Of a DNA stretch of 11,497 bases, positions 5,976-11,497 are shown one piece after another. This DNA comes from UBA6382 sp963600315 (GTDB taxonomy: Bacteria; Bacteroidota; Bacteroidia; Bacteroidales; Bacteroidaceae). A model generated the notes under the pieces. It saw nothing but the letters and a program-made list of their open reading frames with translations. It did not search any database and had not been told where the DNA came from. The stretch covers positions 1 through 11,497 of the forward strand of contig CAVCAW010000023.1 of the NCBI GenBank assembly GCA_963600315.1. Direction: 5' to 3'. Each line of letters starts with the position of its first letter. Positions within the stretch are counted from its first letter, which is position 1. Made by a program: the position numbers and the translations under genes.

Positions 5976-7733
5976 CTACTCTTTATAGTACCTGCGGTTT
6001 TGTGCTTTCTTCTTGATTACAGCCGACGAGGGATCCATCTTGGCAGCCCGTCTCCAGTATTCCAGAGCTTTATCAGTGAACCCTAGGTGGTAGTAGATGT
6101 CGCCGGCGTGGTCAACGAGGCTCACGTTGTCGGGATCGTCGGGGTCTTCAGTGAACAGGAGAGCCTTGTCAATATACTTGCGTGCCTCCACATAGTTGCC
6201 CTGGAGGAAAAGAATCCAAGCGTAGGTGTCGAGATAGGTGGGTTCTTCAGGCGATTTCTCTATAGTCTTGGCACTCATCTGACGGGCTTTGTCAAGATTC
6301 ACCCCGTCAAGCGAGAGGAAATAGGCGTAGTTGTTCAGACACATTATATTTTCGCCGTTGTAGACCAGCGATGAGTCATACATCACATAGGCCTCTTCCT
6401 TGCGCCCCACCTTGTGAAGGGCGTCGGCATAGGCGGAGTAATAGATTGACACCAGCTCGGTGTGGGTCTCGCCGGTGATATACTTCAGACCCCTTGCATA
6501 CATGTCAAGGGCAGCCTTATCGTCCTTCTCTATCTGCAGCACAGCTCCGGCATAGTAGTAGAAAAGCGGATGGTGGGCATTTTCCTTCAATCCATCAGTG
6601 CTGAGCCTCTTCAGTTCCTTGTAGTCGTGCTTAGCCAGAGCGTCCTGCATCAGTTGCAGGCGCGAGTACTCATCAGAAGGATTGATGTCGAGCATTTTGT
6701 TGAAAATCGGCACCATCAGCGAGTCGGGAGTACTCTCATTAATCATCTGCTCAGCGATGGCGCCATATAGTGTAGCGTCTTCTTCCTTCAGTGGCAACAG
6801 GTGGCTGATGAGCGAATCGCGTTGTATCTTTTTCTCTTGTGTAGGAAATTTGTCCAGATAGTTGCGGTAAGCCGCCACTCGCGTCTGAACGGGCATCGAC
6901 GTGTCAAACAGCAGATTCTTCAACGCTGTATTCTCCACCTCGGTGTTTTTGGTGGCGAGTGCGTACTTGTAGAGCAGGATATTGGCATTGCCGCGAGTCT
7001 CTTCGTCTTCCTCCACTTGCTTGACTATAGCGAGCACCTCGTCGTTTCTGCCGAGAGCTAGCAGAGCCTCGCCCTTAGCTATGACATACTCTGCATTGTG
7101 GCTGGGACACATCGCTATCAGCGTGTCGGCTATGAGCAAGGCCTCTTGCAGATGCCCCATGCTGATAGAGGCTCGAAGCTTGAGCGTTGACAGCTGTTCG
7201 TCGTCGTCCTTGATGGGGCGCCATTTGTCAAGCATGGCACAGAGGCGGTCGTAATCTCCCGTCGACTCATAGTAGCCACAGAGCACAGCAAAGGCATCGT
7301 CACGCAAAAGTTCGTCGTTAAGCAACGATTTCATCATCTCCTCACCTTTTGCCTCACTGTTGTCGACAAGTTTGTGGGTGAGCAGCTCGTTGGCGAATTC
7401 CAAAAGATATTCCTTGTTTTCAGGACAAAGAGTGTGAGCTTTCTCCAGATATGCCGCAATGGGCAAATCCAGATTATGGCTGGTAGCAAACTTCGCCATA
7501 TCGAAGAGAGCTTCGGCGCCATTGGGGTTGAGCCTGATGGCACGTTGCAGCAGCCGATAGCACGCCACGTCATTGCCTGCCTCGCGCTGACACACGGCTT
7601 CGAGGTACAGGGCGCGATACTTGCGCTGCAGCCTATCGGCAGACTGTGCAACCTCTGCCATGCCAACTACGTTCAGAATCGTAATGGCAAGGAGAAACAT
7701 AACGACCGCCTTTTTCATCACTCCGTTTAACAT
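5976..7733 (-). CDS. Exported tetratricopeptide-repeat protein
   Basis: With the start at 7733 the protein has 585 residues. A signal peptide or anchor comes first (MKKAVVMFLLAITILNVVGM, residues 6-25). The rest is mostly helical TPR-like repeats. Clear examples are the N-terminal unit beginning ALYLEAVCQREAGNDVACYR and the last one containing GDIYYHLGFTDKALEYWRRA, with typical W/LG/Y/A/P spacing. No enzymatic motif is visible. It should act in the periplasm or at a membrane as a protein-binding scaffold; the partner is unknown, though its operon neighbours are candidates. The open frame extends upstream to 7856, but that stretch lies within dut and lacks a signal peptide at its start. The ATG at 7733 (28 nt after the dut stop, GGA five nt upstream) or at 7718 (MKKAVV) are the sensible starts; I slightly prefer 7733. 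Confidence 0.83.
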   Translation of the reverse strand: MLNGVMKKAVVMFLLAITILNVVGMAEVAQSADRLQRKYRALYLEAVCQREAGNDVACYRLLQRAIRLNPNGAEALFDMAKFATSHNLDLPIAAYLEKAHTLCPENKEYLLEFANELLTHKLVDNSEAKGEEMMKSLLNDELLRDDAFAVLCGYYESTGDYDRLCAMLDKWRPIKDDDEQLSTLKLRASISMGHLQEALLIADTLIAMCPSHNAEYVIAKGEALLALGRNDEVLAIVKQVEEDEETRGNANILLYKYALATKNTEVENTALKNLLFDTSMPVQTRVAAYRNYLDKFPTQEKKIQRDSLISHLLPLKEEDATLYGAIAEQMINESTPDSLMVPIFNKMLDINPSDEYSRLQLMQDALAKHDYKELKRLSTDGLKENAHHPLFYYYAGAVLQIEKDDKAALDMYARGLKYITGETHTELVSIYYSAYADALHKVGRKEEAYVMYDSSLVYNGENIMCLNNYAYFLSLDGVNLDKARQMSAKTIEKSPEEPTYLDTYAWILFLQGNYVEARKYIDKALLFTEDPDDPDNVSLVDHAGDIYYHLGFTDKALEYWRRAAKMDPSSAVIKKKAQNRRYYKE

Positions 7734-7761
7734 TGTTGTCCGTAATTCAAGAGAGAGGCAA

Positions 7762-8199
7762 TTATACTCCAGTGTGGCCAAATCCTCCAGCACCGCGCTC
7801 CGTAGCATCGAGCGTCTCAACCTCGTTGAAGTCCACACGTTCATACTTGCCCACAATCATCTGCGCGATACGGTCGCCATCGTTGACGGTCACAGCCGTG
7901 TCAGACAGATTGACCAATATCACTCCAATCTCGCCACGATAGTCTGCATCAATAGTGCCGGGAGTGTTCAACACAGTGAGACCCTGCTTCAGTGCCAATC
8001 CAGAGCGTGGTCTCACCTGAGCCTCATAGCCGTCGGGCAAAGCCATGAACAGCCCCGTGGGCACAAGCGCCCTACCAAGGGGACTGATTACGATTGGGGC
8101 ATCAATGTTGGCGCGCAAATCCACACCAGCACTCTGCGATGTCGCATATTGCGGAAGCTGGTGGCGCGACTTGTTTATAATTTGTACTTTAACAGCCAT
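7762..8199 (-). CDS. dut: dUTP diphosphatase (dUTPase)
   Basis: The trimeric dUTPase family is unmistakable in this 145-residue protein. All five motifs are present in order: AGVDLRA (24-30), RPRSGLA (63-69), the uracil pocket with NTPGTIDADYRGEIG (78-92, catalytic Asp84 and Tyr87), GDRIAQM (108-114) and the mobile C-terminal arm RGAGGFGHTG (135-144). It hydrolyses dUTP to dUMP and diphosphate, keeping uracil out of DNA and supplying thymidylate synthase. The open frame runs 19 codons further upstream, but that part overlaps the promoter at 8218-8249, and MAVKVQI at 8199 gives the normal family length. It is the first gene of the dut-TPR-DUF4292-EnvC operon and is divergent from dgt. Confidence 0.97.
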   Translation of the reverse strand: MAVKVQIINKSRHQLPQYATSQSAGVDLRANIDAPIVISPLGRALVPTGLFMALPDGYEAQVRPRSGLALKQGLTVLNTPGTIDADYRGEIGVILVNLSDTAVTVNDGDRIAQMIVGKYERVDFNEVETLDATERGAGGFGHTGV

Positions 8200-8217
8200 A
8201 TTAGTGAATTTAAGATA

Positions 8218-8249
8218 CAAATTTAGTACAATCCTATAGCTAAACCAAA
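8218..8249 (-). promoter_or_regulatory. Promoter of the dut operon
   Basis: On the minus strand TTTG (8249-8246) and TAAATTTG (8225-8218) are separated by exactly 20 bp, a full match to the Bacteroidetes consensus. The predicted start site near 8211 leaves a leader of about 12 nt before the dut ATG at 8199. This also rules out the longer dut reading frame starting at 8256. No other convincing promoter is seen within the four-gene unit. Confidence 0.8.
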
Positions 8250-8265
8250 TTTTCAAGACAATGCT

Positions 8266-8298
8266 TTAGTCAAGAAGATGAAAAATAGCTTACTTTTG
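8266..8298 (+). promoter_or_regulatory. Promoter of dgt
   Basis: TACTTTTG (8291-8298) matches TAnnTTTG exactly; TTAG at 8266-8269, 21 bp upstream, is a near match to the -33 box. Transcription would begin around 8305, about 12 nt before the ATG at 8317. The -33 box lies 16 bp from the -33 box of the divergent dut promoter, so the two polymerase sites are back to back. Confidence 0.7.
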
Positions 8299-8316
8299 CA
8301 CCATAAGACAGCAATC

Positions 8317-9690
8317 ATGAAACAATCACAAAAGATGGAGTGGTCAAAGCTTGTCAGCACCAAGCGATTCGGTCACGAAGACAAGCACGGCGACATTGCC
8401 GAGTTCCGCTCCGTATTCCAGCGAGACTACGACAGACTCATCTTTTCGGCACCATTTCGCCGTCTACAGAACAAGACGCAGGTATTTCCGTTGCCCGGCA
8501 GCATATTTGTCCACAACCGCCTGACTCACAGTCTCGAGGTGGCAAGTGTAGGGCGCTCGTTGGGCAACGACGCAGCGCGCAGGCTGATGAAGCTACACCC
8601 CGAATTGGAAGAGAAGCAGCTATCACAACTTGGCACCATCACGTCGACAGCATGCCTTGCCCACGATTTGGGCAACCCGCCATTCGGTCACTCTGGCGAG
8701 AAAGCCATAGCCACTTTCTTCAGTGAAGGCAAGGGGCTGCGGTTCAAGAAAATGCTGGAAGACGAGGTGGGAAGCGAGCGGGCCGAAACGCTGTGGAACG
8801 ACATCATACGCTATGACGGCAACGCCAACGCTTTCAGACTGCTCACCCACCAGTATGAAGGGCGACGCGAGGGCGGCTACGTGATGACCTACAGCACATT
8901 GGCTTCAATAGTGAAATATCCTCACAGTTCAGTCATGTGCGAAAAGAAAAACAAGTTCGGATTCTTCGAGAGCGAACACGACATCTACCGTCAGGTGGCG
9001 CACCACTTGGGCCTGAAGTGCTTCGAAGACAACGGCTACCACATGAGATATGCACGCTACCCGCTGGCATATTTCGTAGAGGCGGCTGACGACATCTGCT
9101 ATGAGATAATGGACATTGAGGATGCCTACAAACTGCACCTCGTCACCGCTGACAAGACAAAGGAATTGCTGCTAAACTTCTTTGACCCAACACAGCGCAA
9201 AACCATAGAAGAAGCCTACCCTAACGTCACCGACCCCCACGAGCGCATCATCTACATACGGTCGTGCGTCATCAATGCCATCGAGCAAGAGTGCGTGAGG
9301 GTGTTTATCAACAACGAAGACAAGATTTTGGAGGGAGAATTTGAGGGCTCGCTCATCAATCACATGGAACCACGCATGCACGATGCCATGAAAAACATTG
9401 CAGGCTTCGCCACTGACCACGTCTACCGCTCACGCGAAGTTGTTGACATCGAGCTGGCGGGCTACCGCATAATCGACACCCTGCTGGAGCTATTCACGGA
9501 CGCCATCGAGGAACCCGACAAGGCATATTCCAAACTGTTGATAAACCGAGTGCCATCGCAATATCAAGTCAAAGCACCTACAATCCACGAGAAGCTCGTC
9601 GGTGTGCTCGACTACATCACGGGCATGACTGACATCTACGCCCTCGACCTCTACCGCAAAATCAACGGTATGTCATTGCCCAACATCTAA
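8317..9690 (+). CDS. dgt: dGTP triphosphohydrolase (HD superfamily)
   Basis: The 457-residue protein is a dGTPase-type HD phosphohydrolase. The substrate-binding N-terminal region SAPFRRLQNKTQVFPL (44-59) is followed by the metal site: His71 in RLTHSLEV, His116-Asp117 in LAHDLGNPPFGHSGEKA, and an Asp in EAADDI (258/259). The enzyme cleaves dGTP, and in many bacteria other dNTPs, to the nucleoside and tripolyphosphate, adjusting dNTP pools in the cytosol. The frame opens at 8278, but that ATG lies between the -33 and -7 boxes and cannot be in the transcript, so the ATG at 8317 (MKQSQKMEW) is preferred; 8335 (MEWSKL) is possible. Length and ending (YALDLYRKINGMSLP) look complete. Some dGTPases restrict phage by dNTP depletion, but nothing here suggests a dedicated defence gene. 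Confidence 0.94.
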   Translation: MKQSQKMEWSKLVSTKRFGHEDKHGDIAEFRSVFQRDYDRLIFSAPFRRLQNKTQVFPLPGSIFVHNRLTHSLEVASVGRSLGNDAARRLMKLHPELEEKQLSQLGTITSTACLAHDLGNPPFGHSGEKAIATFFSEGKGLRFKKMLEDEVGSERAETLWNDIIRYDGNANAFRLLTHQYEGRREGGYVMTYSTLASIVKYPHSSVMCEKKNKFGFFESEHDIYRQVAHHLGLKCFEDNGYHMRYARYPLAYFVEAADDICYEIMDIEDAYKLHLVTADKTKELLLNFFDPTQRKTIEEAYPNVTDPHERIIYIRSCVINAIEQECVRVFINNEDKILEGEFEGSLINHMEPRMHDAMKNIAGFATDHVYRSREVVDIELAGYRIIDTLLELFTDAIEEPDKAYSKLLINRVPSQYQVKAPTIHEKLVGVLDYITGMTDIYALDLYRKINGMSLPNI

Positions 9691-9906
9691 TAGCAACGTC
9701 CATAGCGAAGACGTAGACAACGACGACACAAAGCGCAACGGCATATCAGGCAGCTATGGCAAGAACAATGATGCCATCGCTACAAGAACGGATGAAGTCA
9801 TACAAACAGAAAAGCAACAACGGTGACGAGCAATAGTCACGGCATGACTAATCTTCTCCGAAGGGTATCGCTGTGAAACATACTGCCGCAAGGACGGACC
9901 ATCGAA
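9691..9906. other. Convergent intergenic spacer, no recognised gene
   Basis: This 216 bp stretch lies between the convergent dgt and murF stops. I find no T-tract hairpin, promoter pair or RNA gene. Two weak inverted repeats are present: GTGAC/GTCAC (9823-9827 and 9836-9840), and an interrupted ATGGC/GCCAT pair shortly before it. Neither has a U run. One plus-strand frame is open for about 44 codons from 9692 to the TGA at 9824-9826 but has no ATG and a composition rich in Asn, Asp, Lys and Gln, so I do not call it a gene. Confidence 0.6.
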
Positions 9907-11217
9907 CTACAGCAATTCGGGCAACTGATAGAGACGAGTGGAATTGCTACCCTTGATGAGAATCAGTTTGCTGGAGAGCGGTGTCTGCTGCAACTGCGCC
10001 TTAACTGCGTCAACATTGTCAAAGACAGGGAAGGGAGGACACTGCTTCTTGAAATTGTCGCCAACGAGCCACACCTCGGCAAAGCCCAACCTTTGGAGGT
10101 CAGAGATAATCTTAGCGTGTTCGGCATCAGACGTAGCTCCAAGTTCTTTCATGTCGCCCAAGATAAGCATCTTTGCGTTGGTGCCTTCAGTCTTCATCAA
10201 AGCAAAATTCTCCAAGGCCGCCTTCATACTGGAGGGATTGGCGTTGTAAGCATCTACCACAAGAGTATTGCGGGCAGTCTTTCGCAATTCCGAACGACTG
10301 TTGGTCGGCATATAATCGGTAAGAGCCTTGTCAACATCACAGGGAGTCACACCATAATGCAGACCTACACATGCCGCAGCCAAAGCATTGTCAATATTGT
10401 AAGCACCGACAATGTGAGTCTGCACTTCGTGCCAATGCTCTTCACCACGGCTGCGCCATCTCAGTTTCAGGAAAGGATTACATTCCACCACTTCGCCCTC
10501 TACGGCATATCCGTTGCCAGGTTTGCCATAGGTGACCGAGGTGAGACCTTGGGCCTCCTTGTAGAGAATGTCATTGTCTGCATTAAGAAAGACGAAGCCC
10601 TTGGGGTTATGGCGGAGATTGTCGTAGAGTTCGGCCTTAGTCTTGATTACCCCCTCAAACGAGCCAAAGCCTTCGAGGTGGGCGCGTCCTACATTGGTAA
10701 TTAAGCCGCAGTCAGGCGACACAATGCCAGCAAGTGTCTTTATCTCGCCAGGATGGTTGGCTCCGGTCTCAATCACGGCAATTTGATGGCTGGCGTTAAT
10801 ACCAAGAAGAGTTTTGGGAACACCGATGTGGTTATTGAAATTGCCTTTGGTGTAGAGCACTCTGTATTTTTTAGAAAGAACTGCGCTCACCAACTCCTTG
10901 GTAGTGGTTTTGCCATTAGTGCCCGTAATTTCAACAACTGGTCCATTGAAATGCATACGGTGCGTATGCGCCAAGTCTTGCAAAGCTTTGAGAGAATCAG
11001 CAACGAGGATATACCTCTCGTCATCGGCTACATAGTATTCAGCTTCGTCTACGACAGCGTAGGCGCAACCTTTGGCGAGAGCTGTCGCAGCAAACTTATT
11101 GCCATCAAAGGACTCTCCTTTGAGAGCGAAGAAAATGGAACCTTCGGGGCAATCCCTACTGTCAGTGGTAACTACAGGATGCGCCAGATATATTTCATAA
11201 AGTTGTTGTGTAGTCAT
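9907..11217 (-). CDS. murF: UDP-N-acetylmuramoyl-tripeptide--D-alanyl-D-alanine ligase
   Basis: This 436-residue protein is a Mur ligase of the MurF type. The N-terminal substrate domain carries TTDSR (17-21) and FFALKGESFDGN (29-40), typical of MurF/MurE. The central ATPase domain has the P-loop TGTNGKTTTK (98-107), then GNFNNHIGVPKTLL and an ETGANHPGEI segment. The C-terminal domain has DAYNANPSSM, the MurF counterpart of DxYxHxP, and LGDMKELG. It joins D-Ala-D-Ala to UDP-MurNAc-tripeptide with ATP, the last cytosolic step of the pentapeptide precursor. An in-frame ATG at 11283 would add 22 hydrophobic residues encoded by terminator and promoter DNA; the ATG at 11217 (MTTQQLYEIY) is correct. 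murF stands alone here, outside the usual dcw cluster, with the next genes separated by a terminator and a spacer. Confidence 0.96.
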   Translation of the reverse strand: MTTQQLYEIYLAHPVVTTDSRDCPEGSIFFALKGESFDGNKFAATALAKGCAYAVVDEAEYYVADDERYILVADSLKALQDLAHTHRMHFNGPVVEITGTNGKTTTKELVSAVLSKKYRVLYTKGNFNNHIGVPKTLLGINASHQIAVIETGANHPGEIKTLAGIVSPDCGLITNVGRAHLEGFGSFEGVIKTKAELYDNLRHNPKGFVFLNADNDILYKEAQGLTSVTYGKPGNGYAVEGEVVECNPFLKLRWRSRGEEHWHEVQTHIVGAYNIDNALAAACVGLHYGVTPCDVDKALTDYMPTNSRSELRKTARNTLVVDAYNANPSSMKAALENFALMKTEGTNAKMLILGDMKELGATSDAEHAKIISDLQRLGFAEVWLVGDNFKKQCPPFPVFDNVDAVKAQLQQTPLSSKLILIKGSNSTRLYQLPELL

Positions 11218-11253
11218 AAGATCATAGATATGCCCAAAGAACAATAACAAGTG

Positions 11254-11261
11254 CAAAAATA
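11254..11261 (-). promoter_or_regulatory. -7 box of the murF promoter
   Basis: TATTTTTG on the minus strand (11261-11254) matches TAnnTTTG. The start site would be near 11247, about 30 nt before the murF ATG. The nearest TTTG upstream (11279-11276) is only 14 bp away, too close for the usual 19-21 bp, and the ideal position holds ACAT. The -33 region lies within the terminator hairpin of the preceding gene. Confidence 0.45.
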
Positions 11262-11264
11262 CGA

Positions 11265-11301
11265 AAAAAGCTCCGCAAACCATGTGTTTGCGGAGCTTTT
11301 T
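11265..11301. terminator. Rho-independent terminator behind the right-edge gene
   Basis: AAAAAGCTCCGCAAAC (11265-11280) pairs perfectly over 16 bp with GTTTGCGGAGCTTTTT (11286-11301) around the loop CATGT. On the minus strand the GC-rich hairpin is followed by six T (11269-11264), which would end the transcript of the gene whose stop is at 11349. It also works on the plus strand with five T. It separates the highly expressed-looking right-edge gene from murF. Confidence 0.93.
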
Positions 11302-11329
11302 GAGTTATTAGGAAGTTCTGTTTCTTAAA

Positions 11330-11342
11330 ACAGCGTTGCTGT
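11330..11342 (-). repeat. Small stem-loop between the right-edge gene and its terminator
   Basis: On the minus strand ACAGC-AAC-GCTGT is followed by four residues reading TTTT and then AAGAAACAG. A 5 bp stem with a short U run could be a weak first terminator or an mRNA 3'-end structure. It is too small to be certain and may be chance. Confidence 0.3.
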
Positions 11343-11348
11343 CATGAA

Positions 11349-11497
11349 TTAGAACTTAACCTTCTTACCATTGATGATGTAGATCTGACCCTTCTGAGTA
11401 GAAGAAACAGCCTTACCATCGAGAGTAACTGCAGCGCCTGTAGTAGCAGCGTTTTCAGCCTCTACACCTGCAATGCCAGTAGCCTTGCCACCAGCGA
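11349..11497 (-). CDS. C-terminal end of a probably secreted protein with a Prevotella-type tail (partial)
   Basis: An open minus-strand frame enters from the right edge and ends at the TAA at 11351-11349, giving 48 complete codons. It includes AGGKATGIAGVEAENAAT, then LDGKAVSSTQKG, and ends QIYIINGKKVKF. The pattern xGKxVxxxQKGxIYIxNGKKV resembles the C-terminal tails of many exported Prevotella proteins, related to type IX secretion sorting domains; this is from memory and cannot be confirmed here. The codons are strikingly uniform (Lys AAG, Gly GGT, Ala GCT, Phe TTC, Ile ATC), unlike murF or dgt, which suggests strong expression. The catalytic or binding part lies outside the window, so no function is assigned. 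Confidence 0.75.
   Translation of the reverse strand, partial: AGGKATGIAGVEAENAATTGAAVTLDGKAVSSTQKGQIYIINGKKVKF

Noticed and set aside
7734..7856. Longer start of the TPR protein inside dut
   Set aside because: It overlaps dut by nearly 100 bp and puts 41 extra residues ahead of an evident signal peptide.
8200..8256. N-terminal extension of dut to 8256
   Set aside because: It overlaps the perfect minus-strand promoter at 8218-8249, and the family normally begins at MAVKVQI-like sequence, giving 145 residues.
8257..8316. Longer dgt reading frame starting at the ATG at 8278
   Set aside because: That ATG lies between the -33 and -7 boxes of the dgt promoter, upstream of the predicted transcript start; the ATG at 8317 fits the family and the promoter.
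8317..9690. dGTPase as an anti-phage defence gene
   Set aside because: The protein is an ordinary full-length housekeeping-type dGTPase beside dut; there are no defence partners, mobile genes or unusual composition nearby.
9823..9840. GTGAC/GTCAC hairpin as terminator of dgt or murF
   Set aside because: The stem is only 5 bp with an 8 nt loop and has no T tract on either strand.
10093..10704. Plus-strand 203-codon frame
   Set aside because: It is antisense to murF, whose motifs are complete; no family resemblance or promoter.
11218..11283. Hydrophobic N-terminal extension of murF
   Set aside because: The added residues come from the terminator arm and promoter DNA; MurF is cytosolic and starts normally at 11217.

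Overview
The window looks like chromosomal DNA of a Bacteroidales bacterium, most likely a Prevotella-type genus. Three things point there. Promoters fit the Bacteroidetes form (TTTG, about 20 bp, then TAnnTTTG) upstream of several genes. Shine-Dalgarno sites are essentially absent. The protein cut off at the right edge ends in a QIYIINGKKVKF-type tail, a form I associate with secreted Prevotella proteins. The assignment rests on family recognition only; no search was run.

Layout. (1) 1-208: the 5' half of a tRNA-Lys(UUU) gene on the minus strand with its own promoter, diverging from the first plus-strand operon; a perfect 10+10 bp inverted repeat lies between them. (2) 209-3371, plus strand: four closely packed genes encoding an N-acetylglucosamine-kinase-like sugar kinase, a Fur-family zinc-finger repressor (8 bp overlap), an M20 deacylase of the ArgE/DapE type, and the purine nucleoside phosphorylase DeoD. 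They end at a very long, nearly perfect bidirectional terminator (3417-3475). (3) 3527-8199, minus strand: dut, a secreted TPR protein, a DUF4292/LolB-like lipoprotein and an EnvC-like coiled-coil protein with a degenerate LytM domain, read in that order from one promoter in front of dut. (4) 8317-9690, plus strand: dgt (dGTPase), back to back with dut and with its own promoter. (5) 9691-9906: a 216 bp convergent spacer with no clear signal. (6) 9907-11217, minus strand: murF. (7) 11265-11497: a terminator and the C-terminal end of a probably secreted, probably abundant protein.

How the genes fit together. Several deal with nucleotide pools (DeoD salvage, dUTP and dGTP hydrolysis) and several with the envelope (amino-sugar kinase, MurF, EnvC-like activator, lipoprotein, periplasmic TPR protein). 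The dut-TPR-DUF4292-EnvC operon is the most interesting unit: it joins a cytosolic house-cleaning enzyme to three exported proteins, two of unknown role. The window is mainly housekeeping. I see no mobile element, CRISPR array, toxin-antitoxin pair or defence island, and I do not claim a wholly new system. The best leads are the degenerate LytM protein and its two uncharacterised operon partners, and the palindrome between tRNA-Lys and the kinase gene.
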